64,000 nucleotides of DNA from CAZQXD01 sp964597315 (GTDB lineage Bacteria > Pseudomonadota > Gammaproteobacteria > Competibacterales > Competibacteraceae). This document shows positions 57,118-64,000 of this stretch, piece after piece; position 1 is the stretch's first letter, and every line of letters starts with the position of its first letter. Where the stretch lies: contig CAZQXD010000009.1 of assembly GCA_964597315.1 (NCBI GenBank), forward strand, positions 1 through 64,000, written 5' to 3'. A model generated the notes under the pieces. The model was not told the origin of the DNA. It saw nothing but the letters and a program-made list of their open reading frames with translations, and searched no databases. Made by a program: the position numbers and the translations under genes.

Positions 57118-57600
57118 ATGACCTTGGAGATCAGAGAGCGGATCGCCGACCCCACCGCCCAGCAACTGGCCCGGGTCCAGACCACCCTGACCCTGCCCTT
57201 CGAATTGCGCCAGAAAAGCCGGCTCCGGGCGGTGCTGGATTCCGGCGAGACGGCGGCCCTGTTCCTGCCCCGGGGCATGGTGCTACGCCACGGCGACCTG
57301 CTGCGGGCCAGCAACGGCGTCTTGGTCCAAGTGCGGGCGGCCCCGGAGTTCCTGTCCATGGCCACCACCGATGACCCGCTGCGCCTGGCCCGGGCCTGCT
57401 ACCATCTGGGCAATCGCCATGTGGCCCTGCAAATCGGCCCGGACCAGGTGAGCTATCTCCACGATCATGTGCTGGACGAAATGGTCCGGGGTCTGGGCCT
57501 GGCCGTCACCGCCGGGGAGGCGGCCTTCGAACCCGAGGCCGGGGCCTACGGCCATGGTCATCAGCGACATGGCCACAGCCTGCCGGACCATGACCACTAA
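57118..57600 (+). CDS. ureE: Urease accessory protein UreE (nickel chaperone)
   Basis: 160 residues. The C-terminus is His-rich ([17 protein letters not shown]), the nickel-binding tail. It starts 9 bp after ureC and overlaps ureF by 11 bp. Confidence 0.95.
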   Translation: MTLEIRERIADPTAQQLARVQTTLTLPFELRQKSRLRAVLDSGETAALFLPRGMVLRHGDLLRASNGVLVQVRAAPEFLSMATTDDPLRLARACYHLGNRHVALQIGPDQVSYLHDHVLDEMVRGLGLAVTAGEAAFEPEAGAYGHGHQRHGHSLPDHDH

Positions 57601-58264
57601 GCTCCCCCTGCTGCGCCTGCTGCAACTGGCCAGCCCCACCTTGCCGGTGGGCGCTTTCGCCTATTCCCAGGGCCTGGAGACCGCCGTGGAGCGGGGCTGG
57701 GTGACGGACGAGACCAGCGCCGGGGCCTGGATCGGCGGCCTGTTGGAGCACAGCCTGCGCCCACAGGATATCCCGGCCCTGGCCCGGCTGTACCGGGCCT
57801 GGGAGACCGGCGATGAACACGCCGTGAGGCGCTGGAACGGCTGGCTGTACGCCTGCCGGGAGTCCCGGGAACTTCAGGACGAGGACCGCCACCTGGGCGC
57901 GGCCTTGGCCCGGCTGCTGGCCGATCTGGAGTTGCCCGAGGCCGCCCCCTGGCGAAAAGCCCGGCGGGTCTGTTTCGCCACCCCCTTCAGCTTGGCGGCG
58001 GCGCGCTGGGGAATACCTCTACGAGAAACCGCCACCGGCTATGTCTGGGCCTGGGCCGAGAACCAGATAGCGGCGGCCACCAAGCTGGTCCCCCTGGGCC
58101 AGACCGCCGGTCAGCGGCTACTGTCGGGGATGCTGGAGCCTCTTGACCAGGTTGTGGACCGGGGCTTGGCCCTGGCCGACGCGGATATGGGCGGCGCCCT
58201 GCCGGGGCTGGCCTTGGCCGGGGGTCTGCACGAGGTGCAGTATTCACGGTTGTTCCGGTCTTGA
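57590..58264 (+). CDS. ureF: Urease accessory protein UreF
   Basis: 224 residues. [25 protein letters not shown] is the family opening. It is a scaffold for the UreDFG complex. I chose the ATG at 57590; the longer frame runs back inside ureE. In most genomes ureG follows directly, but here 5.5 kb intervene. Confidence 0.94.
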   Translation: MTTKLPLLRLLQLASPTLPVGAFAYSQGLETAVERGWVTDETSAGAWIGGLLEHSLRPQDIPALARLYRAWETGDEHAVRRWNGWLYACRESRELQDEDRHLGAALARLLADLELPEAAPWRKARRVCFATPFSLAAARWGIPLRETATGYVWAWAENQIAAATKLVPLGQTAGQRLLSGMLEPLDQVVDRGLALADADMGGALPGLALAGGLHEVQYSRLFRS

Positions 58265-58300
58265 AATCCTAAACCCTATTCCAGCGAAACGAAAAGTCCC

Positions 58301-58383
58301 CTAGGGTGGGCGTCGCCCACCATCTCTTGTGGAACCACACCGCCACCGGAAAGGGCCTCAACAGTGGGCTATGCCCACCCTAG
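58301..58383. repeat. MITE-like inverted repeat
   Basis: CTAGGGTGGGC at 58301-58311 is mirrored by GCCCACCCTAG at 58373-58383, and GGTGGGCGTCGCCCACC forms a second palindrome inside the left arm. Similar GGTGGGC-GCCCACC elements are widespread interspersed repeats in bacteria. Confidence 0.6.
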
Positions 58384-58670
58384 CTCCATAACCGAAGACA
58401 AAACCTACCGAAAAGTAATCCTCCCGCGCTAGACCAGGGAAATGTGGAATTTGACTTCCTCCCTGGCCCAAAGGCTGGAGATTCCTACGGCGTCCCGTTG
58501 GTTTTGCGGGATCGCTTCGGCCTAGGCGGCCCCGTGGGTTCCTGGGCCGAGTGCCTGACCGCGCTGCTCGTGTCTCCACAGGCGTTACTTACCGCCTGCC
58601 CGGCGGTCAGAAATGTACGAATCAGAATTGTCGAGACTATACAAAATCAATATCTCCGCTAAAACTTAAG

Positions 58671-58706
58671 ATGAGCGATAGCCCAAGAGATGAGCGATAG
58701 CCCAAG
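58671..58706. repeat. 19-bp-period tandem duplication
   Basis: ATGAGCGATAGCCCAAG occurs at 58671-58687 and 58690-58706, two exact copies, just upstream of the small frame at 58728. Confidence 0.9.
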
Positions 58707-58727
58707 GTAATAGGCGACTCAGACGCC

Positions 58728-58952
58728 ATGCCTAAAGAGCCTTTCTCTCCGGAGGCTGCCGCCCAAACCCGAGATTATTATGATCTTGGCTTGCTTAAGC
58801 CAGAGCCTAGAAAAACACCCCCTAGAGCCTTTGAGTTGCATGGAGAGCTATCCATGAGATCAGGCTATTTGGCGAAGGTATTGAAATATTATCGCGCGGA
58901 AATTTTGAAAGATGGCGCCACCAACCAACGAAGTGACGGGAGGATCGGATGA
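58728..58952 (+). CDS. Small hypothetical protein
   Basis: 74 residues, mostly charged, no motif or signal peptide. Its stop overlaps the start of the binding-protein gene as ATGA, which hints at a coupled leader gene, but there is no clear ribosome site. It may be a remnant at the edge of the inserted block. Confidence 0.35.
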   Translation: MPKEPFSPEAAAQTRDYYDLGLLKPEPRKTPPRAFELHGELSMRSGYLAKVLKYYRAEILKDGATNQRSDGRIG

Positions 58953-60271
58953 AACAGACGGTACGTACCCTTTTGGGCGTGGCGATTTTTTACGCTGCGA
59001 CAATTTCAGCCTCGGCACAAAATGTGACCTTGACCATCGCCACTGTACACAATGACGACATGACTCGGATGCAGGCGCTGTCCGAAGACTTTACAAAGAA
59101 AAACCCGAACATCACCCTGAACTGGATAACGCTGGATGAAAATGTCCTGCGGCAGCGCGTCACCACCGACATAGCAACCAGCGGCGGACAATTCGATATT
59201 GTAACGATCGGAACCTACGAAGTACCCATCTGGGCAAAGCGGGGCTGGCTCGTGCCCCTCGACGGCATGCCCAAAGACTACGATGTCGAGGACATCTTGC
59301 CCACAATCCGCGAAGGCCTTTCGCTGGGCGGTAAGCTTCACGCAGCGCCCTTCTACGGCGAGTCCTCCTTCACCATGTATCGAACCGACCTGCTCCAAAA
59401 AGCCGGTCTCGATATGCCCGAAGAACCCACATGGGATTTCATCAAGGAAGCCGCTGCGGCAATAACCGACAAGAACAACGAGGTCTACGGGATCTGTCTT
59501 CGCGGAAAGCCGGGCTGGGGCGAGAACATTGCGCTCCTGACCGCCATGGCTAACTCGTACGGCGCCCGTTGGTTCGACGAAAACTGGCAGCCGCAGTTCG
59601 ACAGCGAAGCCTGGGCGAACACCCTTAACGACTACCTGATGCTGTTGAAGAAATACGGACCGCCTAACGCCTCGCGCAACGGTTATAAGGAGAACCTCGC
59701 GCTATTCCAGAGTGGCAAGTGTGGCATATGGATCGACGCCACGGTCGCGGCCTCCTCCGTCACCAATACCCAACAATCCAGGATCGCCAGAAGTGTCGGC
59801 TTCGCACTCGCACCCGACAACGGGCTTGGCAAGCGAAGCAACTGGCTCTGGTCCTGGGCGCTGGCCATCCCGACTTCGACTGACGCTCCCGAAGCAGCCA
59901 AGAAATTCATTGCCTGGGCAACGTCAACAAGCTACATCGAACTGGTCGAGGCCGAAGAGGGCTGGGCGAACGTGCCGCCGGGCACCCGTACCTCGCTCTA
60001 CGAGAACCCCGACTATGTGGCCGCCGCGCCGTTCGCCGAGATGACGCTCGCATCGATACAGGCAGCCGACCCTACCGATCCGACCGTCGATAACGTGCCC
60101 TATACCGGCATACAGTTCGTCGCGATTCCTGAGTTCCAAAGCCTCGGGACTGCGGTCGGCCAGCGGTTTGCGAAGGCGCTGGAGGGCTCCATCTCAAGCG
60201 ATGAAGCACTTGCCAACGCCCAGTGGGTAACCGAGAAGGTCGTAGAACGCACCAGCTTCCTCGGACAATAG
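58949..60271 (+). CDS. ABC-transporter substrate-binding protein, polyol (mannitol/sorbitol) type
   Basis: 440 residues with a signal peptide ending near ASAQN and GGGAGG before the ATG. TIATVHNDDMTRMQ, ATSGGQFDIVTIGTYEVPIWAKRGWLVPLDG (partly quoted) and ESSFTMYRTDLLQKAG match the SmoE/MtlE group of extracytoplasmic binding proteins. The membrane and ATPase subunits that normally follow are absent; an NCS1 permease comes instead. Together with a mannitol-dehydrogenase relic at 62221, it looks like a remnant of a polyol-uptake operon. Codon use is less GC-biased than in the urease genes. Confidence 0.83.
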   Translation: MKQTVRTLLGVAIFYAATISASAQNVTLTIATVHNDDMTRMQALSEDFTKKNPNITLNWITLDENVLRQRVTTDIATSGGQFDIVTIGTYEVPIWAKRGWLVPLDGMPKDYDVEDILPTIREGLSLGGKLHAAPFYGESSFTMYRTDLLQKAGLDMPEEPTWDFIKEAAAAITDKNNEVYGICLRGKPGWGENIALLTAMANSYGARWFDENWQPQFDSEAWANTLNDYLMLLKKYGPPNASRNGYKENLALFQSGKCGIWIDATVAASSVTNTQQSRIARSVGFALAPDNGLGKRSNWLWSWALAIPTSTDAPEAAKKFIAWATSTSYIELVEAEEGWANVPPGTRTSLYENPDYVAAAPFAEMTLASIQAADPTDPTVDNVPYTGIQFVAIPEFQSLGTAVGQRFAKALEGSISSDEALANAQWVTEKVVERTSFLGQ

Positions 60272-60422
60272 GGGCTTTTGCTTAAACCCGGAGCGCCACC
60301 CTGCGGTTCCGCCACTCACTGCATCCGGCATCCCCGCGTGTAGACAGCAGGCGACCACCGATGGCCTATGACTTTTGCAAATCGGTTTTCATAAGAATAC
60401 TGAAAACGATGTGGAGGAAAAA

Positions 60423-62162
60423 ATGACTGACCCCACCTACGATCCTGAACGCCCCATAGCGGAAATAGACGACGAACAACTCCCCGTACCCAAACACAGA
60501 CTGCATGGCGCCACGCACTTCCTGGGCCTCTATGGCGCGGAACACGTTGCGGCGACTGAATTCGTCATTGGCGCCGCATTCGTGGCCATGGGCGCCACGA
60601 TCTACGACATTCTAATCGGGCTGCTCATCGGCAATACGCTTGCCGCGCTGAGTTTCTGGCTCATCACCGCGCCGATCGCAGTCAAAACACGCCTCAGTCT
60701 CTACACCTATCTCGAACACAACCAGGGCGAGCTGTTCTCGCGGCTCTACAACGGTGCGAACGTACTGATCTTCGTGGCCATCTCGGCCGCTATGATCACC
60801 GTGTCGGCGACAGCGGTTCGGGTGCTTTTTGATATTCCGCCACAGATCTATCCGTATCCCACCAACCTCTACTTTGTAATCATTGCCGCCTCGGCAAGCG
60901 TGATTGCGGTGCTGGTGGCCTATTACGGTTTCAATGTAGTGGCCGAGTTTGCCACCATTTGCACACCCTGGCTGATGGTGATGTTCACCGCCGGTGGCAT
61001 GGTGCTGATACCTTCGTTGAACGAAGCGCTGACCGGCTACACCACTTTGGCGAGTTTCTCGGAATTCGTGAGTTTGGCGGGAACGACCGTGTTTACGGGC
61101 ATTAATGCCGCAGGCGAACCCGGGATCGGATTGTGGGAAGTGATAGGCTTCGCCTGGGCCGCGAACACCTTCGCGCATTTTGGCCTCATCGACATGGCGC
61201 TGCTGCGCTACGCGAAAAAACCGATCTACGGCCTTTGCACCGCAACCGGTATGATGTTCGGCCACTACATTGCCTGGATTTCTGCGGCGCTCATGGGGGC
61301 GGCGACGGCGGCACTCATGAAACTCAGTATCGCTGTTGTTTCACCCGGTGACGTTGCTTACTACGCGCTGGGTCTCACCGGTTTTGTGATTGTCATCATC
61401 GCGGGCTGGACAACAGCCAACCCCAACCTCTATCGAGCAGGTCTCGCGGCTCAAGCGGTGTTCCCTAACGTCCCACGCCAAAAGGTAACGCTTATCGTCG
61501 GGGCCGTGGTCGTGGTCGTGGTCGGAAGCTGTTTCCCGTTCATCTACCGCCAAATCCTGCCAATTCTTGCCTACGCGGGACTTGTCCTTGTGGCGGCCGG
61601 GGGCATCGTATTCGCCGAGCAGCACATCTTCCCCCGACTCGGCTACAAGAGCAATTGGCACCGCCTGAAAGGCCTTAAGGACAACAAGCCAGCGCTGATC
61701 ACCTGGGCGGTCTGCCTGGCATTTGGCTTTGGGTTGAACGCCCTGAATATCATGCCGTTCGTCTATCTGTTCCTGCCGACCTGGGCTCTCTCGATCATCC
61801 TCTACACCGTATTGGCGAAGAAAGCCGGCGCTGATAAGAGCTATCCTGAAGCCGAAAAACGAGAGCAGGAATTCAACAGGAGAGTCAAAGAGCATCATGC
61901 CCAATTGGCACAGCAGGAGAGTCATGGACATGTCAAAGACACGTCCACTATGACCAAAGTGATCCGCGCCGTTTGGATCGTGATCGGGTTGCTCGTCCCG
62001 GCTGTGCTTGCTTGGCGGGTTATGTTCAACAGCTCGGATCTTTACGAATATTACGTGAATCGTGAGTTGTTTTATGACCTAACCATCTGGTGTACATTAA
62101 TTTACTTCGTGTTTGCCTGGTGGGATCTGCAACGCGGCAAGGCACTTGCCGCGAAGGGATAA
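60423..62162 (+). CDS. NCS1-family (purine-cytosine permease-like) transporter
   Basis: 579 residues with about 12 membrane helices. HGATHFLGLYGAEHVAATEFVIGAAF begins helix 1, and AGWTTANPNLYRAGLAAQ (helix 8 region) is the NCS1 mark. NCS1 carriers bring in nucleobases, hydantoins, allantoin or related nitrogen compounds with sodium or protons. GTGGAGGAAAAA precedes the ATG at ideal spacing. The C-terminal 100 residues add a charged loop and two helices. Its presence in a urease neighbourhood could supply purine-derived nitrogen; substrate is unknown. Confidence 0.85.
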   Translation: MTDPTYDPERPIAEIDDEQLPVPKHRLHGATHFLGLYGAEHVAATEFVIGAAFVAMGATIYDILIGLLIGNTLAALSFWLITAPIAVKTRLSLYTYLEHNQGELFSRLYNGANVLIFVAISAAMITVSATAVRVLFDIPPQIYPYPTNLYFVIIAASASVIAVLVAYYGFNVVAEFATICTPWLMVMFTAGGMVLIPSLNEALTGYTTLASFSEFVSLAGTTVFTGINAAGEPGIGLWEVIGFAWAANTFAHFGLIDMALLRYAKKPIYGLCTATGMMFGHYIAWISAALMGAATAALMKLSIAVVSPGDVAYYALGLTGFVIVIIAGWTTANPNLYRAGLAAQAVFPNVPRQKVTLIVGAVVVVVVGSCFPFIYRQILPILAYAGLVLVAAGGIVFAEQHIFPRLGYKSNWHRLKGLKDNKPALITWAVCLAFGFGLNALNIMPFVYLFLPTWALSIILYTVLAKKAGADKSYPEAEKREQEFNRRVKEHHAQLAQQESHGHVKDTSTMTKVIRAVWIVIGLLVPAVLAWRVMFNSSDLYEYYVNRELFYDLTIWCTLIYFVFAWWDLQRGKALAAKG

Positions 62163-62220
62163 TCATGACAAGTGACTGGGGCAACTAGGTCATTCGATTA
62201 CCCACAATGCATAACCTGCT

Positions 62221-62487
62221 CCGGTGCGGCGACTGGACCTGGCGGTGGCGAGCTGCCGCCGGTTCCTGTCGGGCACCGACAAGCAGAACAAGCCTGACGA
62301 GATCAAGGTCCCCATGGCCGTCGAGCCGCGCCAGGCTAGCGGCCGATAGGGACCCGCAGCCCTCGGGTTTAGCGAGACATTCGGCGACGACCTGCCGCAG
62401 TCGCGGGTTTTCGTCGAGCAGGTCGGCGACGCCCTGCAGGGTCTACACGACCAAAACGCCAGGGCGACCCTGGCCAAGTCCATTTGA
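62221..62487 (+). pseudogene. Relic of mannitol 2-dehydrogenase C-terminus
   Basis: One frame reads PVRRLDLAVASCRRFLSGTD, then a TAG at 62347-62349, then FGDDLPQSRVFVEQVGDALQGL and ARATLAKS to the TGA at 62485-62487. This follows the last helices of long-chain mannitol dehydrogenases (LALAVASWxRYLxGxD, FGDL, RATL). The N-terminal three-quarters are missing and a stop interrupts it. It fits the polyol binding protein upstream. Confidence 0.65.
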
Positions 62488-62511
62488 ACGTCAAAGAGAG
62501 AAACAGCAACA

Positions 62512-62856
62512 ATGACTATCATCGTTGGCATATTCGACAACCCGCAAAACCTGGACCAGACCATCATGAAACTGGCCGAACAAGGCTTCGAGGACACCGT
62601 TTTCGACGAGTCCATCGTCGCCCAGGAGAAGGGCGTCTCCAGGCTTGACGCCGAGCACAAGGACGCCCTGCTGGCATCGTTCAAGAAGCATCTGCTCAAG
62701 GATTACCACGTGCCGGAAGAGGTTATTAACGGCTACGCCACCTCGTTTTTACACGGAGGCAAGTTCGTGGTGGTCAAGACCAACGCCAAAGGTGCTGAGC
62801 AGGCCATGGAGATCATGCGCGGGGGCAGCGCCTCGCGGGTGAATCGGCACGATTGA
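62512..62856 (+). CDS. Small soluble protein, possible stress-related, unknown
   Basis: 114 residues: IIVGIFDNPQNLDQTIMKLAEQGFEDTVF at the start, KFVVVKTNAKGAEQAMEIM at the end. The alternation of strand and helix resembles small general-stress (YflT/DUF1269-like) ferredoxin-fold proteins. GAGAGAAACAG precedes the ATG. Cellular role unknown. Confidence 0.6.
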   Translation: MTIIVGIFDNPQNLDQTIMKLAEQGFEDTVFDESIVAQEKGVSRLDAEHKDALLASFKKHLLKDYHVPEEVINGYATSFLHGGKFVVVKTNAKGAEQAMEIMRGGSASRVNRHD

Positions 62857-63080
62857 GAAGCTGACGGCTCCGTCGAAGATATCCGAAAGCGATAAGTTGG
62901 GAAAAATCTTGTCGGAGAATACGGCTTGAAAACGGCTGATCGCCGTATCGAACTGTCTGCCCCTTGTGCTCAAAACAAGGCCGAGGGCGGCAGGCAGGCC
63001 AAGCCCGGTGGCGGGCGGTATCTAGGTCGGCTAGCCTAGCGCCGCCCCGCCCTTGAGTACATCCTGGCGGTACTTTATTT
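62857..63080. other. Short non-coding stretch
   Basis: 224 bp between the small stress-like gene and the CAP-domain gene. I see no gene. GC rises again here, so the right boundary of the foreign block is probably near 62.9 kb. Confidence 0.35.
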
Positions 63081-63773
63081 TTAGCGGGTCGCCGCAGGAA
63101 AAGGGACAAAGCCAGCCGCCAGGACCGTCACACACACCTGCTCGAAGGCCCCCCGATGCACCCCGCAAGCCTGTCCAACCACTCGGTAACGGGGTTCGAA
63201 GATCCCGCTCCGGTGGCCCCGGTCCGGTACCCCGTCATCCACGATCTGCCGAATCACCAGTAGCCGGGCGTCGCCGGGACCGTAGCCGATATTTTCTCCC
63301 ACCACCTCCAGCCAGCGGCCATAACGGGCCACCCGCTCGGCCACGCCGCTACCGTCGGAACCGCCGTGGCCCAATACCCCCTTGGGACCGATATCCCGCA
63401 CATGGTCGGCGGCGGCCCGGCTCAGGCCCGGAACCGGGAATAGCGGTGGCAGGGGGGGCTGGCGTTCCATGAATGCGATGGCCTCGTCCACCGGCGCCGC
63501 GCCTTCCTGGGTGACCATGACGATGTCATTCGCCACCCGCCAATACAGCCCCTCGAAACGGGCGCGGTAGTCCCGCAGCCGGGGAAGATAACCCCGAGGG
63601 TCGGCGCGGGCTTCGTTCAGTTCGGCGATGAGGGCCAGTTCCAGGGGAGAGAGATACTCGGCGGGGTTCACGCAGGGTTCCGGGGGTGAGCGGATGGATA
63701 GCCACCATGATACCCTCAAGCGGTCGGCTTGCGGGAACGGCCCGAGGGTGGAATCATCCTCCCGGCGGATCAA
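63081..63773 (-). CDS. CAP (SCP/PR1)-domain protein
   Basis: About 230 residues. LNEARADPRGYL, DHVRDIGPKGVLGHGG, GENIGYG and DDGVPDRGHRSGIFEPRYRVVG match the bacterial CAP domain. No signal peptide is evident from the chosen start; the first 35 residues are poor protein-like sequence, so the start may be wrong. Bacterial CAP proteins are usually secreted and of unknown activity. It is divergent from ureG by 33 bp. Confidence 0.78.
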   Translation of the reverse strand: MIRREDDSTLGPFPQADRLRVSWWLSIRSPPEPCVNPAEYLSPLELALIAELNEARADPRGYLPRLRDYRARFEGLYWRVANDIVMVTQEGAAPVDEAIAFMERQPPLPPLFPVPGLSRAAADHVRDIGPKGVLGHGGSDGSGVAERVARYGRWLEVVGENIGYGPGDARLLVIRQIVDDGVPDRGHRSGIFEPRYRVVGQACGVHRGAFEQVCVTVLAAGFVPFPAATR

Positions 63774-63806
63774 TCCAGAATCCCCCCAAGCAGACCGGAG
63801 AAATAG

Positions 63807-64000
63807 ATGACATCCAAACCAACCCTGCGCGTCGGCGTGGGCGGGCCGGTAGGTTCCGGCAAGACCGCCCTGGTGGAAGCCCTGTGCAAGCGGCTGAGCC
63901 GCCGCTGCAACCTGGCCGTGGTCACCAACGATATCTACACCCAGGAGGACGCCCAGTTCCTGACCCGGGCCAAAGCCCTGGAAGCGGAGCGGATCATCGG
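63807..64000 (+). CDS. ureG: Urease accessory GTPase UreG, N-terminal part
   Basis: 64 residues to the window edge. [19 protein letters not shown] is the UreG P-loop and [15 protein letters not shown] the conserved next block. GGAG lies 6-8 bases before the ATG. UreG hydrolyses GTP to drive nickel insertion. It should follow ureF but is displaced by the inserted block; the remaining residues are beyond the window. Confidence 0.95.
   Translation, partial: MTSKPTLRVGVGGPVGSGKTALVEALCKRLSRRCNLAVVTNDIYTQEDAQFLTRAKALEAERII

Larger units (their letters stand above)
58265..58727. other. Left boundary of the inserted block
   Basis: 463 bp without a gene. It holds a MITE-like inverted repeat (58301-58383), an imperfect hairpin CTCCCTGGCC-CAAA-GGCTGGAG at 58459-58480 reminiscent of IS200/IS605 end hairpins, and a tandem repeat at 58671-58706. 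Base composition changes here, and the following genes are less GC-rich than the urease genes. Confidence 0.5.

Noticed and set aside
58440..58620. Remnant of an IS200/IS605 transposon end
   Set aside because: Only an imperfect hairpin and a familiar-looking flank are present; no tnpA or tnpB fragment can be read, so it is noted but not called.

Overview
The window is GC-rich, tightly packed bacterial DNA from a draft assembly, with two N-runs at 28089-28188 and 40781-40790. The gene content points to a free-living gammaproteobacterium: a prfB-lysS operon with the classic RF2 frameshift, rluE, a divergent finR/fprA pair, a DUF6231-like gene, many GGDEF/EAL proteins and an Mrp antiporter. I cannot name the genus. 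Most of the window looks like native chromosome. The stretch 58.3-62.9 kb has different base and codon use and looks acquired.

Layout. 0-6.3 kb: the start of etfB, an (R)-hydratase-like MaoC protein, a PP2C phosphatase, a PEP-CTERM protein, an ECHDC3-type enoyl-CoA hydratase, a FixJ-type regulator and a DUF815 ATPase. 6.4-13.1 kb: a surface-glycan operon with a GDP-sugar 4,6-dehydratase, a NeuB-type synthase fused to a second TIM-barrel-like domain, an MptE/GT42-like protein, a CMP-sugar synthetase, a PhyH oxygenase and an FkbM methyltransferase. 13.2-17.1 kb: a peptidoglycan-binding protein, moeA-mobB-thiD and a DUF6231-like gene. 17.6-21.3 kb: a complete alpha-hydroxyketone quorum-sensing set made of a CqsA/LqsA synthase facing a LqsS/CqsS-like kinase and a LqsR-like regulator. 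22.4-29.6 kb: a seven-gene, translationally coupled Mrp (Mnh) cation/proton antiporter operon that includes a double antiporter-module fusion. 29.7-36.8 kb: LysM-FecR protein, CHASE2-GGDEF-EAL and a second GGDEF-EAL protein. 36.8-42.2 kb: 2,4-dienoyl-CoA reductase-like SDR, finR/fprA, lysS and prfB. 42.4-52.1 kb: c-type cytochromes, cupin, rluE, a membrane-anchored unknown, a spike-like beta-repeat protein, AsmA and a MASE1-CHASE hybrid kinase. 52.3-64 kb: urease genes ureD-ureJ-ureABC-ureE-ureF, an interrupting block, then ureG running off the end.

How it works together. The quorum-sensing module and the cyclic-di-GMP enzymes suggest a lifestyle switched by cell density and surface contact, with the glycan operon as a possible surface output; that link is inference. 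The urease cluster has lost a symporter, which survives only as a chimeric pseudogene. About 5.5 kb separates ureF from ureG. That block carries a polyol-type ABC binding protein, an NCS1 permease, a mannitol-dehydrogenase relic and a CAP-domain gene.

The observations most worth following are the Lqs/Cqs module, the NeuB-fusion glycan operon, the interrupted urease cluster, the fused Mrp subunit with a neighbouring in-frame 15-bp repeat at an assembly gap, and the orphan spike-like protein.
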